From NCBI GenBank assembly GCA_028753945.1, contig JAPNXP010000001.1, positions 10,716,501 to 10,780,500 of the forward strand: 64,000 nucleotides of DNA. Reading direction: 5' to 3'. Shown one piece after another: positions 10,801 to 21,574 of this stretch. Within the stretch, counting starts at the first letter, position 1; every line of letters begins with the position of its first letter. The DNA comes from Hexactinellida sp. DTS-2022. Taxonomy: Eukaryota; Porifera; Hexactinellida. The position numbers and the translations under genes were made by a program. The notes under the pieces are model-generated. The model did no database searches. It was given only the letters and a program-made list of their open reading frames with translations, and had not been told where the DNA came from.

Positions 10801-12463
10801 CTGAACTCTATAAAGCTCAGCTCTATATAAGTAATTTCTTATTTTTAATCCTCTCTCTAGTGCAAGTTTGAGATATCTATTGTTGTTATTGATGTTGATC
10901 CACCATTATTTAAACCGGATGATGATATCGATACTGTGATTATAAGGCTTGTTTCAAAGAAAACAGACTTCTCCGATGAGATTATATTTTACTCAAGGCT
11001 AAGTACTGATTATGAAACAATCACTAAATTAAGTTACAAACTTAAGTGTGACGATAACTACTATCTTCCTTGTTGTATTATATATTGTAAGGCTCAGAAC
11101 AACATAAAGGGCCACTATGAGTGTGACCCTGAGACAGGAGCTAAGATCTGTTTTTCAGACTATGTCGGAATAGATTGTAATATCAGTAAGTTCTTGTATT
11201 GTAAATGCTACGAATTCAATCGCAGGTGTTCTAATAATGTAAGTTGACAATTCATTGAATAATGGTAACGAATTATTCAATAATCATGAATTATTCAAAT
11301 ATAGAGAACTTGGCAAATATTTCTATTTACAGACTAGCAAAGTAGTATATTCCATTTAACAAGCACAATTGCATATTTTAGAGCGCGTCATTATTATAGT
11401 ATAAGTATTATGTCATTACTTTATCAGAACCTGACGAACATATTAGAGATTTCAAACTAGAGGGAGCTTTCATATTTTTGTTAATACAGTACATAGTAGT
11501 GGATATAATGATAATTGTGGAGACATGGGATTTTCGGCCAAATTATCACTATATCCATTATGTACTGTAGCTATTAAAAAGCTATAATCATAGTGCTCAA
11601 TAACTATTAGTGGTGGTTCTAATTCTAATTCATTTTCTTTATATAGAAAAATGTCCTACTGGTTATGAATGGAATGATGTTACTAACAGTTGCGTTGATA
11701 TAGACGAGTGTTTAACACCAACTCCATGTCAGCAGATATGTACCAACACTGAAGGAAGCTATTTTTGCTCTTGTGAAGAAGGTTTCTACTTGTACAGTTT
11801 CACAGACTGTAGCCTTATACTGCTTGCAGGTACTACCCTATCCAGTACCTCTGTAGGCCTCAATTGGCAAACTGCACACAAATTTTCTCTCTACTACTCA
11901 GTGTATTACCGTGAGGTAACATACTATATACAAGTCACTGACATTTCCTACTTTTACAGTTCTACGAATGGTCTCGAAATCATTGTCATCGGTCTACTGC
12001 CCTACAGGTCTTATGAATTCTATGTCATTGCTACTTGGACTAATGGTACTAATGGTACTGTTGATTCCAATAATGTGACTATGAGGACAAATCAAGACAC
12101 TCCGAGTCTGCCTCCAACCAATATCATTGGTGTATCCAAAAATGCTACAAAGATCACTATATACTGGTCTGCTATAAGCCAGGGATCTCTGAACGGTATT
12201 ATAGTTGGATACACCATTCTTATTAACAGAACCTCTAACTCGGGCCAGGGATTGGACACCACTGAGCACTTGAGAGACGCTTCTTCAGTTTCCTACAAGA
12301 TTACGGATCTAACAACTCACACAGACTATTTGATCTCCGTAGCAGCTGCTACCTCTGTCGGGAAGGGGCCCTACAGCGCCGCTATCTCTGTCCGCATCTC
12401 TGGGAGTGCGAGTACGCAATACTTCTTCATTGACCCCTGTAATAAAACCAATCTATTATATGG
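7847..12463 (+). CDS. DSL-domain (Delta/Notch-ligand-like) protein with EGF and FN3 domains, multi-exon, 5' end not found
   Basis: Three exons join in frame. Exon A 7847-8140 (acceptor TTTTCACAG, donor GTGAGT, phase 0) resembles the MNNL N-terminal domain of Notch ligands (GNCDYGSECDPLFKICLRYG). Exon B 10861-11185 (acceptor CTCTCTCTAG, donor GTAAGT, phase 1) continues it and contains a DSL domain: CDDNYYLPCC, then GHYECDPETGAKIC, then GIDC. Exon C from 11647 (acceptor TTTATATAG) encodes one calcium-binding EGF (DIDECL, then GSYFCSCEEGFY) and two fibronectin III-like domains (about 11820-12090 and 12100-12400). A signal-peptide exon was not found. The exon C end is uncertain: reading stays open to a Mutator-like insertion at 12464, and no transmembrane exon is visible before integrin. 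Known Delta/Jagged proteins have many EGFs and a membrane anchor, so this layout is atypical. A role as Notch ligand is inferred from the DSL domain. Confidence 0.78.
8919..10090 (+). pseudogene. Decayed FLYWCH-type Mutator-like (MULE) transposase
   Basis: 8919-9158 encodes a FLYWCH zinc finger (YSYQKI, SWWRCQNRSCNDRLCMD, HHHPP). After an inserted MITE (9153-9309), sequence to about 9800 keeps MULE transposase-like stretches in different frames, such as FYQLFTLHVYAF and FPVVYVLLPGKTRIIYDP, interrupted by stops and frame changes. FLYWCH domains are known partners of MULE transposases in animals. It lies in the intron between exons A and B of the DSL gene, in the same orientation, and is clearly non-functional. 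Its family could have mobilised the 9-bp-duplication elements at 10660, 12464 and 41673; that is inference. Confidence 0.7.
9153..9309. mobile_element. Tc1/mariner (pogo-like) MITE inside the MULE relic
   Basis: Left end CAGTAGATGTCGGATATAAG and right end CTTATAACCGGCATCACTG form imperfect inverted repeats over about 27 bp, flanked by TA (9151-9152, 9310-9311). It interrupts the transposase relic, so it is younger than that element's arrival. Confidence 0.8.
10245..10531. mobile_element. hAT MITE with perfect 8-bp duplication
   Basis: Ends CAGTGGCGGCGC and GCGCCGCCCCTG; both flanks are CCTTCATA (10237-10244 and 10532-10539), an exact 8-bp duplication. 287 bp, with C-rich right and G-rich left subterminal runs, non-coding. 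A shorter relative with GGTGGCGC ends is at 19686-19759. Confidence 0.9.
10660..10838. mobile_element. Mutator-like MITE with 9-bp duplication
   Basis: Inverted repeats CTTATATAGAGCTGAGCTTT and AAAGCTCAGCTCTATATAAG continue inward through TAGAGTTCAG. Both flanks are TTATTTTTA (10651-10659, 10839-10847). A 9-bp duplication with long inverted repeats is characteristic of Mutator-like elements. It sits just upstream of DSL exon B, in opposite orientation to the copy at 41673-41848. Confidence 0.85.
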
Positions 12464-13779
12464 GGGAAAATTCCAAAAATACTCAAGTTTTTTAAAAATT
12501 TCCAAATATACTCAACTTTTTACTGATACTCAAATATAAAACTAGATCTTTCCGAATCTACTCAAGTTTTTCAAAATAATTCCAAATCTACTCAAGTTTT
12601 TCAAAATAATTCCAAATCTACTCAAGTTTTTCAGAATAATTCCAATTCTGCTCAAGTTTTTTCAATAAATTCCAAATCTACTCAACTTTTCAGTAAATTC
12701 ACAGATCTACTCAAGTTTAGAAAGGCTATATTTAGTCTATCTTATATATTAAATCACAATGTTTTTGTGTTTGTTTGTTTGTGTGTTTGTTCAGAATTGA
12801 TTGAGGAACTGGTAAAAGCTACAGACCTAAAATTTGGCAGTGGGGTGGGGAATACTAGTATTGTATGTACAAATAAGTTCAATATCTAAAAAGATATTCA
12901 AATCTTCCATCACAAAAGGTGTCAAAACCTTTAGCCAATTAAATTCGAGGGGTGTTCCAGTATGGATTAGCAGCTAGCATTTCAATTAGTTAATCGAATG
13001 CTTTAGTGTCTGTCAAATGTTAAGTATGCATTATGGAATACTGAGAAAGTAATCTAATTGATCGAGAGGAAGTTCAGGCATTTAATCAATTATTTGTGTT
13101 CTGTCTGTCTAGCCATACATTTATAACATTCCATTGTGTTATTTGTTATCAAATTATTATCAATCAATACAATAACTTCTCCACGTCCCAAAGTTAGGGG
13201 TCCACTGGTACAGTTTCTTAGTGATATTTAATTTTATATTTGGAATTGGTATATTATTATACATGGACAAGCTTTAATATCTAGAAAATTATCTGTTCAA
13301 ATTTGCATAAATATCCAAATTATTTAATCTGTCCTTATAGAAACCTGTAGCTAGGATGAACGGATATAAATAGACAGCTAGCGGCCAACCATCAAGAACG
13401 ACATTTAATTTGAAAAGGAGATGCTTTAAATACAAGCGAGGGTCGTAGGCCCGAGTACAAGTTGTAAGGACGCGCGTAGAGCAGACGAGCAGATTGTACT
13501 AATAAATATTTTTTGTGGTTGGGATCTCCATACTAGTTTCAATAATCCAATAAAACTTGAGTATATTCGGAATAATCCAATAAAACTTGAGTATATTTGG
13601 AATAATCCAATAAAACTTGAGTATATTTGGAATAATCCAATAAAACTTGAGTATATTTGGAATAATCCGGTAAAACTTGAGTATATTTGGAAAAACTTGA
13701 TTATATTTACAAATTAGTTGAGTATTGTTGAGTATATTTGGAAATTTTTAAAAAACTTGAGTATTTTTGGAATTTTCCC
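12464..13779. mobile_element. 1.3-kb Mutator-like element with subterminal repeats
   Basis: Terminal inverted repeats GGGAAAATTCCAAAAATACT and AGTATTTTTGGAATTTTCCC continue for over 50 bp. The perfect 9-bp duplication ATTATATGG lies at 12455-12463 and 13780-13788. Inside each end are tandem units of about 30 bp built around TACTCAAGTTTT (left, 12490-12720) and AAAACTTGAGTA (right, 13535-13740), inverted relative to each other. The interior from about 12735 has a Helitron-like 5' start (TATATATTAAATCACAATG) and, near 13436, GCGAGGGTCGTAGGCCCG. No transposase. It is inserted just after the last open codons of the DSL gene. Confidence 0.85.
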
Positions 13780-13787
13780 ATTATATG

Positions 13788-15128
13788 GAGGGAGCTAATC
13801 GGGCTCTATAGTTACGTTAGTATATGTGTGTTGTAGTCTGTGTCTGATCCTTAGAAGGACTCCTTAACATTTCTATAGTATTCAATTGTCTTTATTTCTC
13901 ATTTCATATAAATGTAGTATTTCCTATTAAATCTCTCTAATTTTTCCTAAAATGTTGTATCTTTTATTTACCAAATTTTATTTTCACTAATTTTGAAAAT
14001 TCTGTAGCCTTAGAAGTTGGTTGAGTTCGGCAACTAGAAATGTGTTGTACTGTCACTGGAAAATTGGTCCGGGGGACCAACATTCCATGGAAAAATGGTC
14101 CGGGGACCAATCTTTCCCAAAAAATTGGTCCCGGATCAATTTTTCGGGGCCCAATTTTCCAGTCACAGGCTTACTCATAAAAATTTTTGGTCCCAATATG
14201 GCGAAAATCGCCTAGGCTACTATTCTAGTAAATACGGTAACTAAATAAACATAACTGGTGTTGAAGTTAGGAGGTGAACGTGAACGAACTGAAGGTGCGT
14301 TAATTTGAAAGGAATCATTCCCTGATTCCTTCTTCTATTCAATGCAAGAATGAATAACTAGTAAACTACACATTGCTACAGCAATTATTTAGGAATTGAA
14401 TTTAAAGCTCCTATACATAAATAAAAGCGATTATTTAAAAATACTAATGAATTTTTTCTTGAATTAACTTAATTTTGTCTTTTGTCTTTGAATATTTGAT
14501 CATATAATTTGATATAGGTAATAAAGGTACACATATGTTTAATTTATATAATGACGTACGTATTACATACACAAGGTTTAAAATTTTCATTTAATTAATG
14601 CGCATTACTATTATTATCATTCATGATATCATATGGGTACTTTAGCGTTTTCACTGCTAATAGTGGCCCCAACCTTTATAGGTTTCCGATTATTTGCGTG
14701 AAACCTTAAATTCCGTAGTTTTAAGTATACTAATATGCATTTATCAAATGTATTAACATAATTAATTAATTAATATTTAGCACCAAGGCTAAGATATCTA
14801 CTAACCGATATTACCTGTATTTTAGCTTTGGTGCCCAATATCTACATTATAATCCAACACAGTGGTTCCGCTCTATATAAAACAGCTGATTTCCGATTAC
14901 CCAACTGATCCTTTGAATAATAATTAATAAACTTATATGCAATAAATCTTCCTTATTCTCTGTCTACTTACTTTGACCAAAACAAATTTGTGATAGATCA
15001 ATAGCCTACTAGACTGGTGGTTGAATACTTTTGCCAGATATAAAATATTGTAAGCTTATAATATTGGTTATTAGTCGATCTAACTTTTATGCCTTACTTG
15101 TAATCCTAGAAGTTTCAAACAAACTATA
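13788..15128. other. Spacer between DSL gene and integrin beta
   Basis: AT-rich. Contains one repeat copy (14051-14257) and an inverted pair around TAGCACCAAGGCTA / TAGCTTTGGTGCC (14777-14835). A TATA-like TCTATATAAAACAGC at about 14872-14886 lies some 245 bp upstream of the integrin ATG and could be its core promoter, but nothing in the sequence proves it. No further DSL-gene exon was recognised. Confidence 0.4.
14051..14257 (+). mobile_element. Truncated copy of the TGTCAC-ended MITE family
   Basis: Begins TGTCACTGGAAAATTGGTCC and matches 36832-37060 in order (GGGGACCAA, CGGGGCCCAA, GGTCCCAATATGGC, TCGCCTAGGCTACTATTC, ACGGTAACTAAATAAAC). The right terminal repeat is missing. Confidence 0.7.
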
Positions 15129-17681
15129 ATGTCTAATACAGCCAGGAAATTATTGCTCTTGATTGTGTTGCTGCTGCAATCTCTCAATCCAACTTCCTCT
15201 CAGTCAATATTCTCACAGCGTGCCACCTGTTCGAGTCACGCCAGTTGCTCGCAGTGTATAAACGCTGCCCATTTCTGTGGCTGGTGCGTCCTCTCTTCCA
15301 CCAATTCGACCCGCTGTCTCCCCGTAGCAGACGCGGGCAGCTGTCTGGGGGGCTCTCTCAACAGCTCCAACTCCTCACACTTCCAGTTCCCCCGCTCCTC
15401 GGTACAGATTCTAGAGAATGTCCCTCTGGGGTCTGTCAGCGGGAGCCAGATAGTCCTAACGCAGCCGCAGCGCGTGAAGCTGGAGCTGAGACTGGGAGAG
15501 ACGCAGTCCTTCAACCTGATCTCCTCTCCCGCGCCCGGGTACCCTCTGGACCTCTACCTGCTGATGGACCTGAGCTACAGCATGCGGGCCGGGTTCATGC
15601 AGATACAGAGCGTCTCCCAGCAGCTGGTCGACACCGTGGAGAACATAACCATGGACTACAGGCTGGGGATGGGGAGTTTCGTAGACAAGCCTATTGCTCC
15701 CTTCAGGTAAGCCTAGTATTGAGTCTTAGAAATGGAGTATTCCATGTTAACTGTTATATTCCGCAGAGACGGGAGTTTCGGACGGATTGCGAACCCGTGC
15801 GGGCCCAGGGACCAGTGCCTGCCCACCTACGGATTCCACCACTCTCTGAACCTAACCCAGAACTTCACTCTCTTCAACAGCACGCTCTTCTCCCAGGAGT
15901 TCAGCAGGAACATCGACAACCCCGAGGGGACCTTCGACGCCCTCATGCAGTCGGCTGTCTGCACCAATGAGATCGGCTGGAGGAGCAACAGCCGACACCT
16001 CATTCTGCTCGTCACGGACGGCACCTTCCATATCGCCAATGACGGCAAGCTGGCCGGCATTATCGAGTCCAACGACGGCAACTGCCACTTGGAGTACGAG
16101 GGAGAGGACACGTTTGCCACCTACGTAAAGTCCACGACGCTGGACTACCCCTCAGTCGGACACCTCGCCTCCAAGCTGAAGGAGAATAACATATTCGTCG
16201 CGTTTGCCATCGGCGGGTCCGACGAGCAGGTGAAGCTGTACCAAATCCTCTCGCGGGAGCTGGGCAGGTCCTGGGTGGCCAAGCTGGAGGAGCGGGCTGA
16301 GAACGTGCTCGACATTATCACCGACGCGTATCGGTCTCTGAGTCAGAACGTTAACGTGGAGATCCGACAGGTGCCCGGGGTGAAGATAACCGCGACCGCG
16401 CTCTGCGCCCGCGTCAGCGCCGACGGGGAGGACTGCGTGGGGATAAACCTGGGGGACCAGGCCGAGTTCCGCATCGACGTGACCCTGGAGAAGTGCCTCT
16501 CCCAGCCGGCCGCCACGCAGATAGACGTGCTGCTGTACGGACAGGTGGGCGTGGAGGTGTCGGCGCTATGCAGCTGTCCCTGCGAGGGCGCGGCGGAGCA
16601 GAACTCGGCTGAGTGCTCGGAAGGGAACGGGACCTCTGTTTGCGGAATCTGCCAGTGCAACTCGGGGCGGTTCGGGGAGAGGTGCGGCTGCACGGGACAG
16701 GCCCCGCAGGACGTGAGCTCCTGCATAAAGCCCGGCTCCGGCGCGGTGTGCTCCAAGCGCGGGCAGTGTCTGTGTGGGAAGTGCGAGTGCGAGCTCAGAG
16801 ACGGAGACAGGGTGTACGGACAGTTCTGCGAATGCAGCGACAGCTCCTGCGGGCGCGTTAACTCGCTGCTGTGCGGCGGGGAGCAGCGCGGGACCTGCGT
16901 ATGCAACCAGTGCCAGTGCAAGCCCGGATACGAGGGGTCCGAGTGCGAGTGCAGTCTGGACAACCAGCTGTGCATCAACAGGATGGGGAACGGGCTGGTC
17001 TGCTCGGGGAAGGGGAGCTGTCGCTGCGACGAGTGCGTCTGCGAGGAGGGATTCCTGGGCGGGCACTGCCAGCACTGCGTCGGGCCCGCCTGCGTGTCAG
17101 CTGACTGTCTAGACAACATAGAGTGCGCCGAGTGCGCACTTAACGACAGCCTGACCGACCTGGCCTCCTGCCAGGCTATGTGCGCCAACAACAACATCCC
17201 CGTCAAGACGGTAGAGGACGTGCACCAGATCAGTAACTTCACCGCGGGGGACTGCAGACACCGGATCGGCAGCTGCAACTACCTCTACTACGTGGCCAGG
17301 GACAGCGAGGGGTACCTCCTCCCGATACACGTGAACACCGTGCCCATATGCGACCCCGTGTTCCCATTCTGGCTGATCATAGGCGGCATTGTACTGATCG
17401 GACTGGTAATAGGCATTATCCTGCTCGTCATAATAAAGCTTATATTCTACGTTCTGGAGTACCGCGAGTACAAGGAGTGGGACAAGGAGGTGAGGGATGC
17501 CATAGCCTCAAAGTTCGTAGAGGCCCCGAGAGATTTCCATAAGTCCGTTATACAAGAAACAACAAATCCTGCCTTCGGCTTGAAGAACAAGCAGCCGTTA
17601 GATATATCCGGATACCACACACAGAGCACCGGATCTGCCCAAGGGAGATACGCTCCTCTACAGGAGTCTACTGCCATGTAG
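15129..17681 (+). CDS. Integrin beta subunit
   Basis: Two exons, 15129-15706 and 15767-17681, separated by a 60-nt intron (CAG|GTAAGC ... TCCGCAG); the split Arg codon keeps frame, giving 830 residues. Order: signal peptide about 1-24, PSI domain (CSQCINAAHFCGWC, 40-53), beta-I (von Willebrand A-like) domain with MIDAS DLSYS (Asp147, Ser149, Ser151), a long cysteine-rich EGF stalk (about 450-640), beta-tail, one transmembrane helix about 727-750, and a short cytoplasmic tail with a membrane-proximal acidic/basic segment and NPAF (793-796), an NPxY/F-type talin-site position. No clear second NPxY. It pairs with an alpha chain at the cell surface to bind matrix and link to actin. The reading frame is markedly GC-rich relative to its flanks. 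A stop is reached soon if the intron is retained. Length is within the usual range. Confidence 0.95.
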
Positions 17682-18474
17682 TGTTGTAAATTATATACAG
17701 AGTGGAGTGTGGATTGATTGAAGTTTGAAGCTATTAGAACTGAGTACACTTACTCTTATTAACCTTATTCCCTTCCAGGCCCACAAACTTCATTTTACCA
17801 CTTTATCTATCTGCTATTGCAGTAGTGTGCATCGTCAATTTATTCATTAGTGCTCCGCTCAGGTTTATTTGTGAACTTTAAGATAAACAAATTAAATTCA
17901 TTATTTTATTATGTCATATTTAGGACAATAAGCTATAAGGTGGGTTGATGATTATTAATGTAATAAATGTATAAGTAGAAACAATAGCTGACCAGTCCAT
18001 TTGTATGCTAAATTGGAGACAGACTTCCAGGAGATAATACTTGTTACTTCTACTTTGAACCTTTTGATATATAATTCATTGTTTATTTCACTTGCTAGCT
18101 TGGTTAGAAAGACCGAATTATCTGATTTATCTGATTTATCAATAACTAATTTGCCCGTGCTTGTAAACTTAAAATCAGTGTCCGTTTAACTGCACATATA
18201 GAGAGAGACACCTGTCATTGAATAATTTAAGACCTTATAAGATAAATTGGAGAACATTGTAGCAAGTTTGTTCGAATCATCACAGCTAAAATAGAAATGA
18301 TCCATAGCATTCTATACATCTTATCATGGATTCCTCTTGACTTATTTGTTGTGTTAACTTTGATGGAAACTTGATCAACAATAGGGGGTATAGACTTACA
18401 GTGCAGTCTGAATATAGACACTAAATTGTACACGAATAGTATTATGATGTGTAGGAGCAGGTATGGTTCGGTAG
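17682..18474. other. Spacer between integrin beta and METTL2
   Basis: AT-rich, no gene or recognisable element. A polyadenylation-type AATAAA lies at 17962-17967, about 280 bp after the integrin stop. Confidence 0.5.
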
Positions 18475-19494
18475 ATGGCAGAGAACCTTGATTTCGTCAG
18501 CAACGGCTCTAAGGAGTGCGACAGAGGAAAGAAGGCAGAGTTCGGAACCAGATTCCTGGACGCGCCCGGACGGGTGTTTGAGCACAACGCTTGGGATGAC
18601 GTGGAGTGGAGCGAGGAGCAGAAGGAGGAAGCGGAAAGGAAGATAGCTCTCAACTCCGCGGTCTCCCTCTCTGTCTCGGAGCTGGAGGAGCAGAGCGCTA
18701 GCGGCGCCAAGGCCTGGCACGCGTTCTACCAGCAGCACAGCGACAGCTTCTTCAAGGACAGGAACTGGCTGCTCTCCGCCTTCCCAGAGCTGGCCGCCCC
18801 GCCCCAGGAGCCCACACATTGTGCCGCAGAGCTGAGTAGCGAGGCCCTCTCTCTCCCAGCGTGTGACAGCTACTCCCCGACCCACTGGAGTCCCGAGGCT
18901 GATAAAGCCACTGTCCGCATCCTGGATGCGGGGTGCGGAGTCGGGAATTCTACCTTCCCAATTCTAGAGTCCAATCCTTCTCCTGGTTTGTTTATATACG
19001 CATGTGACTTTGCAGAGTCAGCTGTTGGCCTCGTTAAAGCAAATCCTCAATTCAACCCAAAGCACTTGCACGCGTTTGTCTGCGATCTATCAGCTGACAG
19101 TGCTCAGCTCCCTTTCCCTCCCAGCTGCTTCCACTTTATCCTGTTGCTGTTCGTGCTGTCAGCTGTTCCCCCCAGCCGGGCCGCACAGGTCGCCAGACGG
19201 CTGGGGCGCCTGCTGCGGCCGGGGGGCCTGCTGCTGTTCCGCGACTACGGGAGACACGACATGGCGCAGCTGCGCTTCAAGCCGGGGGCCTGTCTGCAGC
19301 CGAACTGCTACAGACGGGGGGACGGGACTCAGACGTACTTCTTCAGTGAGCAGGAGGTGAGTCAGCTGTTCGAGCAGGGGGCGGGGCTGCAGCGGGAACA
19401 GCTGGTGTCCGACAGGAGACTGCAGGTTAACAGGGGGAAGCAGATAAAGATGTACAGGGTGTGGATACAGGCCAAGTTTAGGAAGCCTCCTTAG
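18475..19494 (+). CDS. METTL2: METTL2-type tRNA 3-methylcytidine methyltransferase
   Basis: A single 339-residue exon, close to the length of animal METTL2/METTL8. Diagnostic stretches in order: FGTRFLDAPGRVFEHNAWDD-VEWSEEQ (23-49), FFKDRNWLL (92-100), SAM-binding motif I DAGCGVGNS (151-159), RDYGRHDMAQLRFKPGACL (about 237-255), RGDGT-TYFF, and VNRGKQIKMYRVWIQ near the C-terminus. The family methylates C32 of tRNA-Thr and some tRNA-Arg, usually with an accessory partner. METTL2, METTL6 and METTL8 are related; the AWDDVEW N-terminal block favours METTL2/8, and no clear mitochondrial presequence is seen, favouring the cytosolic METTL2 form. It is convergent with fumarase downstream. Confidence 0.93.
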   Translation: MAENLDFVSNGSKECDRGKKAEFGTRFLDAPGRVFEHNAWDDVEWSEEQKEEAERKIALNSAVSLSVSELEEQSASGAKAWHAFYQQHSDSFFKDRNWLLSAFPELAAPPQEPTHCAAELSSEALSLPACDSYSPTHWSPEADKATVRILDAGCGVGNSTFPILESNPSPGLFIYACDFAESAVGLVKANPQFNPKHLHAFVCDLSADSAQLPFPPSCFHFILLLFVLSAVPPSRAAQVARRLGRLLRPGGLLLFRDYGRHDMAQLRFKPGACLQPNCYRRGDGTQTYFFSEQEVSQLFEQGAGLQREQLVSDRRLQVNRGKQIKMYRVWIQAKFRKPP

Positions 19495-19685
19495 TGTTTA
19501 TTTACACTTTATAGATTATTAATTTATACAGCATCATTTGTAAATACGAGAATACGAGAATACATTTGACTGGAGACTGTCAATACAGTGAGATTAGAGT
19601 TTAGAGATAATACCGGTTATTTTATCATTCTCGATATTCGATAACCGATTATTAAACTCTGAAGCCGGACAGCTGTACTCTGAAT

Positions 19686-19759
19686 CAGGGGTGGCGCTAG
19701 GGGGGAGGCAGGGGGGGCAATAGCCCCCCCCCTTTCGGGGAAATCCTGGCGCCACCCCT
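19686..19759. mobile_element. 74-bp hAT-like MITE
   Basis: Ends CAGGGGTGGCGC and GGCGCCACCCCT with a G-run and a C-run in between, so the whole unit can fold. Flanks CTCTGAAT (19678-19685) and CTCTTAAT (19760-19767) match at 7 of 8. Lies in the 3' spacer between METTL2 and fumarase. Confidence 0.75.
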
Positions 19760-20110
19760 CTCTTAATAGCTTGAAATAATATTGTCACAACCGGATAACT
19801 TTGTTTCTTAGTATTCGAGAACACGTTATTTCACCTTTGTTATCTCTAATATGCGAGGCGATATGTGCCTCAAGCAATAGCTTTTTCAAAACGTGGAGCA
19901 GCCTGGAATTATAGGCGATCGTTCATTATACGTATTATATACCATGGTAGTCTAATGCATGTATGCTGACTATATAAAGGGCTACTTATTATGACAGCCT
20001 TAATAATGCTACATTTTTTAATTAAATCGATCTATCAGAATAACTAATCGAATTATCAAGATACTAATGCAATGATAATAAGCACTAACTTATTTACGGA
20101 AACACACACA

Positions 20111-21544
20111 TTACTTGCTACCTACCATATCAATGGGAGACACCCACTCATCGAACTGACTGCTTGTCACCAGCCCCAGACTGACAGCCGCCTCTTTAAG
20201 CGTGGTTCCATCGCTATGCGCCTTCTTGGCGATTCTCGCTGCATTGTCGTACCCGATCTTAGGATTCAGAGCCGTGACTAGCATCAAGGAGCGACTCACC
20301 ATCTCCCTAACCCTCTGCTCGTCCACCGAGAGTCCGGACACGCAGTGCTTCCTGAATGCGTCGCTCGCGTCTGCCAGCAGCCTTAGGGAGTGTAGCGCGT
20401 TCTTAACAATCAGAGGCTTGAACACGTTAAGCTGCAGGTGCCCCTGACTGCCCCCCACTGTCACTGCCACCTGGTTGCCCATAACTTGTGCACACACCAT
20501 GGATAGGGCTTCGCACTGCGTGGGATTAACCTTGCCTGGCATTATGCTGGAGCCCGGCTCATTGGCCGGCAGGACCAGCTCTCCCAGTCCGCAGCGCGGC
20601 CCCGAGCCCAGCAGGCGTATGTCGTTAGCTATCTTCATCAGGGAGCAGGCTATCACGTTGAACACCCCGTGCATTTCCACCAGCGCGTCGTGCGAGCTGA
20701 GAGCCTCGAACTTGTTGGGGGCCGGCAGGAAGGGCAGCTGTGTCAGCTCCGATACCTTGGAGCAGACCTTCTCGCTGAATTGGGGCGGGGCGTTGAGGCC
20801 TGTCCCCACCGCGGTGCCTCCGATGGCGAGCTGGTAGACCCTCGGGAGGGCGGCTCTGATCCGGTCCGCTGCCATTGAGAGCTGCGCAGAGTACGCAGAG
20901 AACTCCTGTCCGAATGTGAGCGGGGTCGCGTCCTGGAGATGGGTTCTACCGACCTTCACAATGTCTCTGTACGCAGCTGACTTCTCGTCAAAGCTTAGCT
21001 TCAGCTGCTCCAGGGAAGGAATTAGTTTTTCGTGGATTTGCATAGCGACAGCGATGTGCATAGCAGTCGGGAATGCATCGTTGCTGCTCTGGCTCTTGTT
21101 GACATGGTCATTTGGATGGACAGGTTTCTTAGAGCCTAGCTCTCCTCCCAGTATCTCTATCGCTCTGTTACTCAACACTTCGTTTACATTCATATTAGTC
21201 TGTGTTCCAGAGCCTGTCTGCCATACAACCAGAGGGAAGTTTGTCTCTTGGGATATTTCTCCGTTCAACACTTCTCTCGCTGCCTGTACAATAGCATCAG
21301 CGAGTCGGGACTCTAGTCCGAACTCTCTGTTTACTTCTGCACAGGCTAGCTTCAGAATAACCATGGATTGGATAACTGGTTGAGGCATCCTCTCAGTTGC
21401 CAGATTCCCGATGGCAAAGTTTACTTTGGACCTTTGCGTCTGCGCGCCATAATACACTTCATTTGGGACTTCTACTACGCCCATGCTGTCACTCTCTTTC
21501 CGCATGCAGCCTGAATCAGCTGTGGTATGTGACATAGCAGCCAT
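20111..21544 (-). CDS. FH: Class II fumarate hydratase (fumarase)
   Basis: 477 residues in a single exon, starting [13 protein letters not shown] and ending [14 protein letters not shown]. It contains the fumarase/aspartase-superfamily signature [11 protein letters not shown] (331-341), the substrate-binding [32 protein letters not shown] and [16 protein letters not shown]. It catalyses reversible hydration of fumarate to malate, in the TCA cycle in mitochondria and in fumarate clearance in cytosol. Animal fumarase normally has a mitochondrial presequence; here only about 20 residues precede the conserved core and they are not obviously amphipathic, so either an upstream exon or start is missing or this is the cytosolic form. 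It is divergent from GNPTG with an 1.1-kb spacer. Confidence 0.95.
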   Translation of the reverse strand: MAAMSHTTADSGCMRKESDSMGVVEVPNEVYYGAQTQRSKVNFAIGNLATERMPQPVIQSMVILKLACAEVNREFGLESRLADAIVQAAREVLNGEISQETNFPLVVWQTGSGTQTNMNVNEVLSNRAIEILGGELGSKKPVHPNDHVNKSQSSNDAFPTAMHIAVAMQIHEKLIPSLEQLKLSFDEKSAAYRDIVKVGRTHLQDATPLTFGQEFSAYSAQLSMAADRIRAALPRVYQLAIGGTAVGTGLNAPPQFSEKVCSKVSELTQLPFLPAPNKFEALSSHDALVEMHGVFNVIACSLMKIANDIRLLGSGPRCGLGELVLPANEPGSSIMPGKVNPTQCEALSMVCAQVMGNQVAVTVGGSQGHLQLNVFKPLIVKNALHSLRLLADASDAFRKHCVSGLSVDEQRVREMVSRSLMLVTALNPKIGYDNAARIAKKAHSDGTTLKEAAVSLGLVTSSQFDEWVSPIDMVGSK

Positions 21545-21574
21545 ATCTAGAGTGACAGTAATTGTATATTTCTA

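Noticed and set aside
16343-17278. 311-residue open frame antisense to integrin beta
   Set aside because: GC-rich coding sequence produces long open shadow frames; the sense frame encodes a complete integrin beta with correct cysteines and splice sites.
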